A stretch of DNA of 64,000 nucleotides from Candidatus Rothia avicola (GCA_019115985.1 DXCN01000069.1:1-64000); one strand, 5' to 3'; counted from the first letter of the stretch, positions 53,691 to 63,371 are shown. Notes: a model not told the origin generated them from the sequence alone. Made by a program: numbers and translations.

Positions 53691-54897
53691 ATGAATCAAC
53701 GATTACTGGGCCTGATCCCCATGACGGGGCGAGATCCTTTCCAAGAACACCGGCAGGCCTCCTTCCTGGAGCTACTCTATGACCTGACCCTGGTCATTAG
53801 CTTTGGTGTGGCCGGCGCTCAGTTTGCCCACGCCCTTGCCGATGGGCACTTTGCGGTGGCGGTGCCGGTCTACCTGTGGGTGGTGGCCATGATTACCTGG
53901 TCCTGGGTGAACTACTCCTGGTTCGCCTCCGCCTACGACACCGACGACTGGTTCGTGCGGATCTGCGTCATGGTTCAGATGGTGGGCGTCACCGTCTTTG
54001 GGGTGGGCCTGGCAGAGGGTTTCCACACCTTCATGGAGTACCATGGCCACCTGGATGTGCGCGTCATGGTGCTGGGCTATGTCATCATGCGCATGGCCAT
54101 GCTGGCACTGTGGGGCCGCGCCTGGCTTGAAGACCCGCAGCGGCGGGCCTCCACCGGCACCTACTTTGTGACCCTCTTTCTGGCACAGATCGCCTGGGTT
54201 ATCCTGGCCGCCGCCAAGCCCAGCTTCACCGTCTTTGCTATTTTCTTCGTCCTACTTTTCGCCCTTGAACTCTACGGCCCCTACCGGGCAGAAAAGCAGG
54301 GGGGGCGGCACCCCCTGGCATGCCCACCACATTGTGGAACGCTACGGTCTGCTAGTAATTATCACCCTCGGTGAGGGGCTGGTGGGCACCACCGCTAGCG
54401 TGCGTGCCTACACCGAACACAGTGGCTGGGATTCCCGGGCCTTCTTGTTAGTGCTAGCCGGTGTCTCTATTACCGGGGCCCTGTGGTGGTTCTACTTCTC
54501 CCTGGACGTGGTGGCCTCCATCAAGAGCAGCCGCCCCCGAGCCTTCGCATGGGGCTACCTGCACATTTTCGTTTTTGCCACGCTGGCTGCCACCGGTGCC
54601 GCCCTTGAAAACGTGGCCCTGCTCTTTGAGGGCGAAAGTCACCTGTCAGCTGCACAAACCCTGGTGGTTGTATGCAGTACTGTCATGTTCTTCTACCTGA
54701 TCGCTTTCAGCCTCTACCAGCTGGTAGTGCGTATGAACCTGGGCCTCTACTGGCTCAACCTGCTGGTCACCGGCCTGCTCATGACCCTGGCCGTGGCACT
54801 CACCCGGTCCACGGACCAGCTGGCTTGGACCCTGTTGCTCGTGATGGTTGCCGCCTGGGTGCCGGTAGTGGGCACCGCGCGCCTGCGCGCAATCTAG
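53691..54897 (+). pseudogene. ltrA: ltrA (low temperature requirement A) with frameshift at a G7 run
   Basis: Two frames together encode one LtrA-like membrane protein. The first (from ATG 53691 or 53721) has PFQEHRQASFLELLYDLTLV and several helices, then runs out of frame at about 54306. The second begins in the same region and continues GGTPWHAHHIVERYGLLVI to 54897. Removing one G from the seven-G tract at 54299-54305 joins them into about 400 residues. It could be a true inactivation, a phase-variable switch or a sequencing error; otherwise both halves look intact and under selection. Function of LtrA is uncertain. Confidence 0.85.
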
Positions 54898-54957
54898 TTG
54901 CCACCCTTGATGCAGCAACTAGCCCTATCCGCAGTCGCTTAGCGATAAACAGAAGAT

Positions 54958-54986
54958 TTGCTATCGGCCGTTCCTACCACTATAGT
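54958..54986 (+). promoter_or_regulatory. Promoter of the SRP RNA
   Basis: TTGCTA at 54958-54963 and TATAGT at 54981-54986, with exactly 17 bases between. Start of transcription would be around 54993, where the RNA begins. Confidence 0.85.
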
Positions 54987-54993
54987 TTCTATT

Positions 54994-55080
54994 GCCCCCT
55001 ACGTGGCGTCATCTTGGAAAACTCCCCCAGGGCCGGAAGGCAGCAAGGGTATCTGGGCTCTGACGGGTGCGTAGGGGGTC
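54994..55080 (+). ncRNA. ffs: Signal recognition particle RNA (small, 4.5S type)
   Basis: The ends GCCCCCTAC and GTAGGGGG pair as the closing helix. The universal core GGCCGGAAGGCAGCAAGG with its GGAA-type tetraloop is present at 55031-55048, the site of Ffh binding. A T-rich stretch (TTTATTTTAC) follows. No Alu domain is seen, matching the short bacterial form. Confidence 0.97.
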
Positions 55081-55118
55081 TTTATTTTACCCAAACAGCT
55101 AGATTCCAACAAAAGATT

Positions 55119-55580
55119 TTAGTTTTCTTGCCGGAAGGCTACAGCGATATTACTGAGCAGGTAGCGGAAGCTGGCGGCGTCCTCAGTGCTGATTCCGGCA
55201 AAAAAGATTTCTTCTGCTTTGGCTAGTTCTGTCTGGATTTGGCTTATTTTTTCTTTCCCCAGGCTGGTGGGGCGGATGATGCGTACTCGGCGATCCTGGG
55301 CTAGCACCTGCCGTTCAACCAGTCCGGCTTTTTTAAGGTCTTCGATGACATAGGTGAGGACGGTTCGGTCTATGCCTAGGTAAGCAGCAAGGTCGTTTTG
55401 GCTTTCTAACCGGTAGTGCACCACAGTGTAGAGCAGCTGATAGCCGCGCGACCCGCGGGGAAAGCCTGCCAGGATTGGCTCTACGTAGGCCTGATAGCGC
55501 CCTAGTGTGGTGGTGAGGGCCCAGCCCAAATCACATGGGCTATCCGCCGAGATGGGGTAGGGCTCTGGTGCTTGATGCAT
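55119..55580 (-). CDS. MarR-family regulator
   Basis: A 153-residue winged-helix regulator. The recognition region is AAYLGIDRTVLTYVIEDLKKAG and the wing AQDRRVRIIRPTSLG. It is divergent from hchA and is expected to control it through the palindrome at 55651-55679. Ligand unknown. A cysteine at residue 16 (SPCDLGW) could be redox-sensitive, but this is speculative. Confidence 0.88.
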   Translation of the reverse strand: MHQAPEPYPISADSPCDLGWALTTTLGRYQAYVEPILAGFPRGSRGYQLLYTVVHYRLESQNDLAAYLGIDRTVLTYVIEDLKKAGLVERQVLAQDRRVRIIRPTSLGKEKISQIQTELAKAEEIFFAGISTEDAASFRYLLSNIAVAFRQEN

Positions 55581-55650
55581 GGGTCTTACCTGTTTATCTT
55601 TGGGGCTTCCTTAATGGCTTGAATTTTACCGCCGAGGAGGGGTAGATTTT

Positions 55651-55679
55651 AAAAATATGTTGCACAGCAACATATTTTT
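55651..55679. promoter_or_regulatory. 13-bp-arm palindrome, MarR operator
   Basis: Arms AAAAATATGTTGC (55651-55663) and its complement (55667-55679) flank ACA. The site lies between the divergent marR and hchA genes, 29 bases before the hchA start, a position suited to repression. Confidence 0.85.
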
Positions 55680-55707
55680 GTAAAATACAGACCCGAAAGG
55701 CAGCTAG

Positions 55708-56559
55708 GTGATGGATACCAGCAGCAAGAACCCCACGATTGACCCGGCAGAAGAGAACGCTTTCTTTCCTTCCCCCTACTCTCTGAGCCAGTACACCGCC
55801 CCCAAGACTGATTTTGACGGCACCTACAGCAACGACCAGGTGGCCCCCTACACCAAGGTCCTGGTAGTCGGCACCGAGGAACGCTATATGCTCATGCAGA
55901 ACGGCAAGATGTTCTCGACCGGCAACCACCCCGTTGAGTCCCTCCTACCTATCTACCACATGCTAGAGGCCGGGGTAGAGATTGAGGTAGCCACCCTGAC
56001 CGGTGCCCCCATCAAGTTTGAGTGGTGGGCCTTCCCCCAGGAGGATGAGGCCATCCGCTCCGCCTGGGAGCGTCTCAAGGACCAGTTCAAGCAGCCCATG
56101 CCCCTGGCTAAGGCCCTCGAAGAGGACCGCAAGTACGCCGGCATCTTCATTCCCGGTGGTCACGGCGCCATGCTTAACTTGCCTGAGTCCAAAGACCTGC
56201 AGGCAGCTCTAGACCGGGCCCTGGCAGAAGACCAGTTGCTGATTTCCCTCTGCCACGGCCCCGCTGGCTTCCTGGCTGCTGGCCTAGACCGGGAGACCAA
56301 CCCTCTGGCCGGTTACACCATGTGTGTCTTCCCGGACGCACTGGATGCCAGTGCCAACATTGAAATTGGTTACCTGCCCGGCAAGATGCCCTGGGCCCTG
56401 GGTGAGGCCATTAAGGCAGCTGGCATCAAGATCGCCAATGAGACTATGAGTGGCATGGTTCATCAGGATCGCAACCTGCTGACCGGTGACAGCCCCCTGG
56501 CTTCTAACGAGCTGGGCAAGCTGGTGGTTAAGAACCTGCTGGAGCGCCACCCCGCCTAG
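55708..56559 (+). CDS. hchA: Hsp31-type chaperone / glyoxalase III
   Basis: A DJ-1/PfpI superfamily protein of 283 residues. The nucleophile is Cys182 next to His183 in ISLCHGPAGFLA; FIPGGHGAMLNL precedes it. HchA converts methylglyoxal to lactate and repairs or refolds proteins. GTG 55708 and ATG 55711 are both possible starts; AAAGG at 55696-55700 suits the GTG slightly better. It is divergent from a MarR gene. Confidence 0.92.
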   Translation: MMDTSSKNPTIDPAEENAFFPSPYSLSQYTAPKTDFDGTYSNDQVAPYTKVLVVGTEERYMLMQNGKMFSTGNHPVESLLPIYHMLEAGVEIEVATLTGAPIKFEWWAFPQEDEAIRSAWERLKDQFKQPMPLAKALEEDRKYAGIFIPGGHGAMLNLPESKDLQAALDRALAEDQLLISLCHGPAGFLAAGLDRETNPLAGYTMCVFPDALDASANIEIGYLPGKMPWALGEAIKAAGIKIANETMSGMVHQDRNLLTGDSPLASNELGKLVVKNLLERHPA

Positions 56560-56586
56560 TTCAAGGCCGATGACTTAAGCCTGTAA

Positions 56587-56627
56587 AGCGCCTGTCTTCT
56601 TTTTATTCAAGGAGGGGCAGGCGTCTT
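56587..56627 (+). terminator. Terminator of hchA
   Basis: AGCGCCTGTC pairs with GGGCAGGCGTCT (with gaps), followed by TTTCT. Located 25 bases past the hchA stop. Confidence 0.6.
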
Positions 56628-56761
56628 TCTCTTGCCGGGCTGGGCCGACTAGACTGTTAAGAATGGCTCCGCCTGGGGCCTGCCCGCCAAAGCTGCACCC
56701 GCTGTCCACAGATGGATTGGGGGCTTACTGGGCCTGTGTGAGAAGAGGAAGGAGGCTGATT

Positions 56762-59700
56762 GTGAGTACTGCGCTGTATCGCCGTTATCGCCCCGAGTCG
56801 TTTACTGACGTTATCGGGCAGGAGCATGTCACCGAACCTCTCATGAATGCCCTTGAGAAGAACAGGGTGAACCACGCCTACCTATTCTCGGGGCCGCGCG
56901 GGTGTGGCAAGACCACTTCGGCGCGTATTTTGGCGCGCTGCCTCAACTGTGCGGAGGGCCCCACCCCTACCCCGTGTGGTGTGTGCGAGTCCTGTAAGGA
57001 GCTTTCCCGCGACGGTGGCGGTTCCCTCGATGTGATTGAGATGGACGCCGCTAGCCACGGCGGTGTGGACCACGCCCGTGACCTGCGCGAACGCGCTACT
57101 TTTGCGCCGGTGCGCGACCGCTACAAGATTTTCATTATCGACGAGGCTCACATGGTCACCCGCGAGGGCTTTAACGCCCTGCTCAAGATCGTGGAAGAGC
57201 CTCCGGCGCACATTAAGTTTATTTTTGCGACCACCGAGCCTAACAAGGTGCTCGGCACTATTCGTTCGCGTACCCACCATTACCCCTTCCGCCTGGTGCC
57301 CCCGCAGATTCTGGGGGACTATCTGGCTAAGCTCTGCGCCGAAGAGGGTGTTAAGGTTGCCGACGGCGTGCTGCCGCTGGTCGTCCGCGCCGGTGGCGGT
57401 TCGGTGCGCGACTCGCTTTCGATTCTTGACCAGCTCATGGCGGGTGCCTCTGACGAGCAGGGCATCTCCTACGACCTGGCCGTTGCCCTGCTGGGCTTTA
57501 CCCACGGCGAGTTGCTCGACGAGGTTGTCGATGCTTTTGCTTCTGGTTCTGCCGCCGAGGTTTTCGCGGCGGTCGATAGGGTGATTCAGACCGGCCAGGA
57601 CCCCCGCCGCTTTGTGGAGGACCTGCTCGAGCGCTTCCGCGACCTCATTATTGTGAAGGCTGTGCCCGATTCGGCAGGTTCGATTCTGCGCGGCCTTGCC
57701 GCTGACCAGCTCGACCGTATGCGCGCCCAGGCTGAGCAGCTGGGTTCTGCTGAGCTGTCGCGGGCTGCGGACGTCACCAACGAGGCCCTGAATGAGATGA
57801 GCGGGGCCATGAACCCCCAGCTTCATCTGGAGCTACTCTGCGCCCGCATTCTGCTAGCTGCCGGGGAGCAGGGCCTCGGTAACCTAGCTGCCCGCCTTGA
57901 TCGGCTTGAGCGCAAGCTGGCGTCGGGTCAGTTCCCTGCACCCGCGAGCGGTCGCCCTGCACCGGCAGGTTCCGCTTCTGGTACCGGTGCGGACGCCGCC
58001 AGCCCCCTGGCGCGCGCCCGGCAGCAGCTAGCCCAGCAGGGTGGCGTCGAAGGTCAAACCCCTGCTCAGCAGGCCCAGTCTCAGCAGCAGGCTCAGCCCC
58101 AACGTCAAGACCAGCCCAGCCAGCAGGGCCAGCCCGGTCAGCAAACTCAGGCTCCTACCCAGTCGGGTGGGGCGCCTCTAGCCACTGCCCCTTTGGATGG
58201 AGCCCCCTTGGCTGGAGCTCCTTTGGCTGGCGCTCCCTTGAGCGGTGCCCCGCTAGCAGGCCAGGGGCTTCCGCCGCTCGGTGGGCTCCAGCAGGCCCAG
58301 CACTCCCCCGCTCCTCAGAGTCCAGCGCGTCCGGTTCCCGGTGAAAACACGGTCGATATGGTGGCTAACTCCTGGGCCGATGTAGTGGCCAAGGTGCCTG
58401 CCCCCTTTGCCCGGGCCCAGTTTGCCCTGTGTGAGCCGTCCAAGTTTGAAAACGGGGCTCTCTTCCTGCGGGCCGAGCTGCCCGTCCTTAAGGCCGTCAA
58501 GGAGTACCTGCCCCAGCTTCAGCAGGCCCTCTTCCAGGTGCTGGGTCTGCAGGTGCAACTGCGTGCTGAAGTCAAGAAGCCCGGCGACGGCGGCGATACC
58601 CCCGGCGGTGGGCGTCCTAGTGGCGGACGGCCCAGCGGTCCCGGTGGGGCAGGCCCATCAAACGGAAACCCCGTCCCCGCCAAGGGCAACCCTGCCCCTG
58701 GTAACGGCCCTGCCCAGATAGCCCCCCCGGGCGGCACGGAGCCGAGTGACCAACCCCCCGCGTCTCAGGCTCCCGCGCCCCAGGCTGCGAGCAGGCAGCC
58801 TGCTGCCGATGTCGCTGAGGGTCCGCGCGGTGGCGACCAGGCATGGGCAGCGCACGGCCAGCCCCGCTCACCGGAGCCGCCCTCCTGGAGCCCCGATGAC
58901 TGGAACAATCCCGTCACCTCCTGGTCGGTAGCAGCTATCCCCAGCGGCGATGCGGCCGAGGCGCAAGCCCCCTCAGCCCCGCGTCTGCGCGTGATTGAGG
59001 GTGAGGCCGATCCCGTTGAGATCGCCAAGGCCCAGCACCCCTCCCGCGGCCCCCAGGAACAGCAGAATATTGCCCTGGCGCGCGATACCGCCCAGGAGTC
59101 AGAGGAGGCCGAACCCACCTCCCAGGTGCCCCACGAGGATAGCCCGCACGCGGTTTCCCTTGAGCCCGTCCCCACCAGTGAGGGCCTGGCCCAGCAGGGG
59201 CATAAGGACGCCGACAACGCCGCCCTCCAAGAAGAGGCCAAGAGCGAGAGTAGCCCCGCGCCCCAGGCTCAACACCAGGAACAGGCAGCGGCTCAGGCCC
59301 CGAGCCAGGCACCTGCTCAAGCACCGACACAGAGCCAGGCCCCGGTAGCCTACGAGTACGGTGACTATGATGGCGGCTACTTTGACGATGCCCCCGAGGA
59401 CGAGCCCGAGTACGTCGCCGGGGTCGGCTACCATAAGGCTGAGGCTCCGCAGGCAGCGCCCCCTGCTGGCGCACCCCTAGCTGGCGCACCCCTAGCAGGC
59501 GCGCCCCTAGCAGGCGTGCCCAGCGCCCCCGGTGCTCCCCTGGCGCAGGAGACGCAGGCCCAGGCGTCCGCACAGCAACCCGGCAGTAAGAAGCTCTCTT
59601 TCCGAGAGCGCCACGCGGCGCAGATTGCGGCCGGCCAGCGGGCCGTTCAGCAGGCGCAGGCTCCCTCCCCGGCCGAAGCCCCCGAGGACTTCACCCCCAG

Positions 59701-59806
59701 CGACGACGACGCCGCCCTTGAGTCATCCGTGCTGATTGGCCAGCGGGCCGTTGAGAAGATTTTGGGCGGCAAAGTAATTGACGAACAGCCCCTTCACCAG
59801 GGCTAA
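56762..59806 (+). CDS. dnaX: DNA polymerase III gamma/tau subunit
   Basis: A 1014-residue clamp-loader ATPase. GTG 56762 is chosen because AAGGAGG ends 6 bases before it, and the product then begins STALYRRYRP; the family begins here. The AAA+ part has GPRGCGKTTSARILARCL, a zinc module (CLNC, PCGVCESC) and the IIDEAHMVTREGFNALL motif. Residues ~380-500 and 640-1010 are disordered Pro/Gln/Ala sequence with two GAPLA-type repeat arrays, and a conserved block between (residues ~530-615) is the tau domain IV/V-like part. recR follows 12 bases later. Confidence 0.94.
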   Translation: MSTALYRRYRPESFTDVIGQEHVTEPLMNALEKNRVNHAYLFSGPRGCGKTTSARILARCLNCAEGPTPTPCGVCESCKELSRDGGGSLDVIEMDAASHGGVDHARDLRERATFAPVRDRYKIFIIDEAHMVTREGFNALLKIVEEPPAHIKFIFATTEPNKVLGTIRSRTHHYPFRLVPPQILGDYLAKLCAEEGVKVADGVLPLVVRAGGGSVRDSLSILDQLMAGASDEQGISYDLAVALLGFTHGELLDEVVDAFASGSAAEVFAAVDRVIQTGQDPRRFVEDLLERFRDLIIVKAVPDSAGSILRGLAADQLDRMRAQAEQLGSAELSRAADVTNEALNEMSGAMNPQLHLELLCARILLAAGEQGLGNLAARLDRLERKLASGQFPAPASGRPAPAGSASGTGADAASPLARARQQLAQQGGVEGQTPAQQAQSQQQAQPQRQDQPSQQGQPGQQTQAPTQSGGAPLATAPLDGAPLAGAPLAGAPLSGAPLAGQGLPPLGGLQQAQHSPAPQSPARPVPGENTVDMVANSWADVVAKVPAPFARAQFALCEPSKFENGALFLRAELPVLKAVKEYLPQLQQALFQVLGLQVQLRAEVKKPGDGGDTPGGGRPSGGRPSGPGGAGPSNGNPVPAKGNPAPGNGPAQIAPPGGTEPSDQPPASQAPAPQAASRQPAADVAEGPRGGDQAWAAHGQPRSPEPPSWSPDDWNNPVTSWSVAAIPSGDAAEAQAPSAPRLRVIEGEADPVEIAKAQHPSRGPQEQQNIALARDTAQESEEAEPTSQVPHEDSPHAVSLEPVPTSEGLAQQGHKDADNAALQEEAKSESSPAPQAQHQEQAAAQAPSQAPAQAPTQSQAPVAYEYGDYDGGYFDDAPEDEPEYVAGVGYHKAEAPQAAPPAGAPLAGAPLAGAPLAGVPSAPGAPLAQETQAQASAQQPGSKKLSFRERHAAQIAAGQRAVQQAQAPSPAEAPEDFTPSDDDAALESSVLIGQRAVEKILGGKVIDEQPLHQG
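58168..58258 (+). repeat. 15-bp-unit repeats in dnaX, array 1
   Basis: Degenerate 15-base units coding for GAPLA-like pentapeptides (about six copies). Confidence 0.75.
59466..59520 (+). repeat. 15-bp-unit repeats in dnaX, array 2
   Basis: CTGGCGCACCCCTAG at 59466-59480 is repeated exactly at 59481-59495 and with changes at 59496-59510 and 59511-59520; each unit codes for AGAPL. Confidence 0.9.
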
Positions 59807-59818
59807 CAAGGAGTTTTT

Positions 59819-60784
59819 GTGTACGAGAGTGCCGTCCAGAACCTGATTGACGAGCTGGGCCGGCTGCCCGGTGTGGGCCCCAAGTCAGCCCAGCGTATCG
59901 CCTTCTACATTCTGAATGCGGAAAGCTCTGAGATGGCCAAGCTCACCGACGCTATCGCGCGCGTGAAGAAGACCGTGAGCTTCTGTGAAATCTGCGGCAA
60001 CGTCTCTGAAACCAAGCTCTGCGCTATCTGCCGCGACGAGCAGCGCGACCCGGCGGTGCTGTGCGTGGTAGAGGAGTCCAAGGATGTGGTGGCCGTTGAG
60101 CGCACCCGCTCCTTTACCGGCCGCTACCATGTGCTGGGCGGGTCCATTAACCCTATGGCCGGTATCGGGCCGGAGCAGCTGCGCATCCGCGAGCTAGTGG
60201 CCCGCCTGTCGGACGAGCGCATCACCGAGCTGATTCTCGCCATGGACCCCAACCTTGAGGGTGAGGCTACTGCCACCTACCTCTCGCGCCTGCTGGTGCC
60301 CATCGGTATTCGCGTGTCACGCCTGGCGTCGGGTCTGCCGGTGGGTGGCGACCTGGAATACGCCGACGAAATCACCCTGGGCCGCGCCCTTGAGGGCCGC
60401 CGCATTATCAGCGAGGGCACCCGCGCCGAGGCCGCCAACCCTGCCGAAGATTTTGAGGCCGCCCTTGAGGCAGAAACCGAGGCCAAGGAGCAGCAGGCCG
60501 CAGCGGAGCAGGCCGCTAAGGGCCCGCGGGCCCGCTGGTCTGGTTCCATGTTCGATGATCTTGATAGCGAGGACGCCGCTACCTCCTCCCCTGCCGAAGG
60601 GCAGGCTGAACTCGCGGCGGCTGCTGCCTTTGAGGCTGAAGAGGCCGGTGAGGGCATGCGGTCAGAAGAGCTACGCGATGCCTACGAGGCCAAGCTAGAA
60701 GAGCTCAAGAAGACTCCGCTGCGCACGGTCGCCCCCGAGCTTCCGCCGATTCCGGGTAAGACCTACGTGAACCCCTGGACCTAG
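59819..60784 (+). CDS. recR: Recombination protein RecR with acidic C-terminal extension
   Basis: Acts with RecO/RecF in loading RecA at gaps. The zinc finger is C56, C59, C68, C71 (CEIC...CAIC), the N-terminal HhH is [16 protein letters not shown], and the Toprim domain includes [16 protein letters not shown] and [11 protein letters not shown]. The usual protein ends at about residue 200 (GRALEGRRI); here ~120 additional residues, Ala/Glu-rich and then [19 protein letters not shown], follow. GTG 59819 has AAGGAG in front. It is probably one operon with dnaX. Confidence 0.93.
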   Translation: MYESAVQNLIDELGRLPGVGPKSAQRIAFYILNAESSEMAKLTDAIARVKKTVSFCEICGNVSETKLCAICRDEQRDPAVLCVVEESKDVVAVERTRSFTGRYHVLGGSINPMAGIGPEQLRIRELVARLSDERITELILAMDPNLEGEATATYLSRLLVPIGIRVSRLASGLPVGGDLEYADEITLGRALEGRRIISEGTRAEAANPAEDFEAALEAETEAKEQQAAAEQAAKGPRARWSGSMFDDLDSEDAATSSPAEGQAELAAAAAFEAEEAGEGMRSEELRDAYEAKLEELKKTPLRTVAPELPPIPGKTYVNPWT

Positions 60785-60856
60785 TCACACTCAGAGGACA
60801 TCTATCAAACCACAAAAAGTACTGAAAATCACTTTCACCTGTGGAAAAATATAGAT

Positions 60857-61063
60857 ATGTCTAAAAAAATCATCAGCCTAGCGTTTCTAGCTGGCTCTCT
60901 TTTCCTCATAGGCCTCACCCCATCGGCACAGGCCTTTCCACATCCTATTCCCTGTGCGCTCCCTGCTGGCACGTCCCAGCCTTCGGTCGTTTGCGAAAAC
61001 TGGCGTGACTACCTCGACCCACGCGATGTTTGCGACCCCAAGCTCATTATCTGTAGGCGTTAA
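60857..61063 (+). CDS. Secreted four-cysteine mini-protein, unknown
   Basis: A 68-residue precursor: MSKKIISLAFLAGSLFLIG is a signal peptide with a clear SAQA cleavage site after residue 26. The mature ~42 residues carry cysteines at 33, 46, 59 and 66, able to form two disulfides, and the sequence is Pro-rich. The gene is AT-rich compared with its neighbours. Ribosome binding site is weak. A membrane protein gene follows 26 bases later. I recognise no family; a peptide toxin, signalling peptide or metal chaperone are all possible. Confidence 0.7.
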   Translation: MSKKIISLAFLAGSLFLIGLTPSAQAFPHPIPCALPAGTSQPSVVCENWRDYLDPRDVCDPKLIICRR

Positions 61064-61089
61064 AAATCATGCAATCGGAAGGAGGCACA

Positions 61090-61845
61090 ATGCGCATCCG
61101 ACTCGTTTTAATACCAATATCATTAGCACTTGCAACCATAACTCAGTTCATTTTCTACAGCGGTCCAGCCCGTCATGTTGACCTGACCATTGTCAGCATG
61201 AGCCTTATATCCTTAGTGTTAAGCCTTATTGCTTTAGCTCTATCCGGCACAAAAGACCGCGGCACTTCTCAGGTTTCTCGCCCTGTGGAAATAGCCATAA
61301 TTTTTATCATCACTCTAGGGCTTATTTTTCTACAGAACGCTGTCTACAGCCTACTCGTAGCCTCCGCACCACCCCCTCATTATCATTACGATCACCTTTT
61401 CTCTCAGCAGAGTGTTTTCTGGAGCCAGGCTCTTAACCTGACTCATATCTTTACCCTGCTTTCTCTCTGCCTTGCCACCACGCGATTTATTCAAGAGCAC
61501 ACCCCCGCTTTACTCTCAGCGATTGCTAGCTCTATTTCTATAGCTGCCCTTCTTTCTCTACCCTTGGGACTACCGGGCTTAACAGCAGGCATCGTACTGG
61601 CTCTGGCAGTTACAACGGCCAGCAACTATATCCAAAGCATAACGGGGCTACTTCTTGCTTTTATCGCGCTCTTGGGTTGTGCCTGGGTAATTAGCCAGGC
61701 ATCAGTATCACAACTGTATGCGGTATCGGACTACCTTTACCTCACCACAAACATCCTGGCAGTAGTAGCCGGCCTAACGGCCCTACTGGGTCTCTTCCGC
61801 TGGAATGCCAACCGAGCATCGCCCCTAGTAACACATAGCAAGTAG
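61090..61845 (+). CDS. Seven-helix membrane protein, unknown
   Basis: A 251-residue protein with about seven hydrophobic segments. ATG 61090 is preceded by GGAAGGAGG, a perfect ribosome binding site that lies right after the mini-protein. After helix 3 is [12 protein letters not shown], a His/Tyr-rich loop on the presumed outside that could bind metal. Composition is AT-richer than most genes here. No family recognised. Being co-directional with a secreted peptide, it might be an immunity, export or receptor partner, which is inference. Confidence 0.75.
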   Translation: MRIRLVLIPISLALATITQFIFYSGPARHVDLTIVSMSLISLVLSLIALALSGTKDRGTSQVSRPVEIAIIFIITLGLIFLQNAVYSLLVASAPPPHYHYDHLFSQQSVFWSQALNLTHIFTLLSLCLATTRFIQEHTPALLSAIASSISIAALLSLPLGLPGLTAGIVLALAVTTASNYIQSITGLLLAFIALLGCAWVISQASVSQLYAVSDYLYLTTNILAVVAGLTALLGLFRWNANRASPLVTHSK

Positions 61846-61869
61846 TTCAGCGTCTTTCTGGCATAAAAC

Positions 61870-61896
61870 GTGGCTCCTCATACCTAGAGGAGCCAC
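61870..61896 (+). terminator. Terminator after the seven-helix gene
   Basis: GTGGCTCCT pairs with AGGAGCCAC, and ATTTTTATA follows. It separates the cassette from lysC. Confidence 0.85.
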
Positions 61897-62054
61897 ATTT
61901 TTATAGGCTAAAGCTCTTGCGTAATCTACCGTCACACACGTTAAATTCCCGTCATTTGAGCAAAAATCGTCTAAGTGCGACGCCCACCCCTACGATAGAT
62001 TTAGGCCGGAAAATGACCGGCACCTTCAACACCTTTGTACTGGAGAAAGTTTCA

Positions 62055-63344
62055 ATGAGCCTGATTGTCCAAAAGTTCGGTGGGTCCTCGGTTTCTGACG
62101 CCGAGGGTATTAAGCGTGTAGCTCGCCGTATTGTGGACACGCAGAAGGCTGGCAACGAGGTCGTCGTGGTGGTCTCAGCAATGGGCGATACCACCGATGA
62201 ACTGCTCGATCTTGCGGCTGAAGTAACCCCCAACGCCGGCCCCTCGCGTGAACTCGATATGCTACTGAGCGCCGGCGAGCGAATTTCCATGGCCGTGCTA
62301 GCCCTTGCTATCAACAACATGGGCGGCCGCGCCCAGTCCTTCACCGGCTCCCAGGCCGGCATGATTACCGACGGCGTGCACGGTTCTGCCCGCCTGGTTG
62401 AGGTCAACCCCGAGCGTATTCGCACGGCCCTTGATGAAGGCTACGTCGCCATTGTCGCAGGCTTCCAGGGTATGAACCGCCAGACCCGTGACATCACCAC
62501 CCTGGGCCGTGGCGGCTCAGACACCACCGCGGTTGCTCTGGCAGCTGCGCTGGGTGCTGACGTCTGTGAGATTTACTCAGACGTTGATGGTGTATTCACC
62601 GCTGACCCGCGTATCGTGCCGTCCGCCCACAAGCTCGATACCGTCACGAGCGAAGAAATGCTTGAGATGGCTGCTAACGGCGCCAAGATTCTACACCTGC
62701 GTTCGGTGGAGTATGCGCGCCGTTTCAACCTGAAGCTGCATGTTCGCTCTTCGTTCTCACAGCTTGAAGGCACTCTCGTTATCCCCGACAATGAGGGTAT
62801 GGAAACTAATGTGAAGGAGATCCCCTTGGAACAGCCCCTCGTCTCGGGCGTCGCCCACGACCGCAGCCAGGCTAAGGTTACCGTTATTGGTGTGCCCGAC
62901 GTGCCCGGTTCTGCGGCCAAGGTATTCGGTATTCTCAATGAGACCAACGTGAACCTCGACATGATTGTTCAGAACGTCTCAACCGACCGCCCCGATGTCA
63001 CCGATATCTCCTTCACCCTGCCCCAGGACCAGGGCGCTGCCGCCCTGGCTGCGCTTGAAGCTAGGAAGGCTGAGCTGGGCTTTGAAGAGGTCCAGTACAA
63101 CGAGTCCATCGGCAAGCTGTCACTGGTGGGTGCGGGCATGAAGTCTAACCCCGGTGTGTCCTTTAAGTTCTTTGATGCGCTGAGCACCGCCGGTGTGAAT
63201 ATCGAAATGATTTCAACCTCTGAGATTCGTATTTCGGTGATTACCGATATTGAGAAGCTTGATGAGGCTGTGCGCGCTGTGCACTCAGCTTTTGACCTTG
63301 ATACCGAGGGTGAGGCTACCGTTTACGGTGGTACCGGCCGCTAG
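62055..63344 (+). CDS. lysC: Aspartate kinase
   Basis: Phosphorylates aspartate in Lys/Thr/Met and diaminopimelate synthesis. ATG 62055 gives [14 protein letters not shown] (start of the kinase domain), 429 residues. Further motifs are [19 protein letters not shown] and two C-terminal ACT domains, which mediate feedback by Lys and Thr. Actinobacterial lysC often has an internal start making a regulatory beta subunit; here ATG 62799 ([10 protein letters not shown]) is a candidate, though its ribosome binding site is poor. asd, the usual neighbour, is not seen. Confidence 0.96.
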   Translation: MSLIVQKFGGSSVSDAEGIKRVARRIVDTQKAGNEVVVVVSAMGDTTDELLDLAAEVTPNAGPSRELDMLLSAGERISMAVLALAINNMGGRAQSFTGSQAGMITDGVHGSARLVEVNPERIRTALDEGYVAIVAGFQGMNRQTRDITTLGRGGSDTTAVALAAALGADVCEIYSDVDGVFTADPRIVPSAHKLDTVTSEEMLEMAANGAKILHLRSVEYARRFNLKLHVRSSFSQLEGTLVIPDNEGMETNVKEIPLEQPLVSGVAHDRSQAKVTVIGVPDVPGSAAKVFGILNETNVNLDMIVQNVSTDRPDVTDISFTLPQDQGAAALAALEARKAELGFEEVQYNESIGKLSLVGAGMKSNPGVSFKFFDALSTAGVNIEMISTSEIRISVITDIEKLDEAVRAVHSAFDLDTEGEATVYGGTGR

Positions 63345-63371
63345 GTTATGAACTAGATCTGTCCACGAGGA

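Noticed and set aside
54672..55226. 184-codon frame over the end of ltrA and the SRP RNA
   Set aside because: Covers a structural RNA and is out of frame with ltrA.
56882..57826. 314-codon minus-strand frame inside dnaX
   Set aside because: Antisense shadow of a conserved gene, caused by high GC and codon bias.
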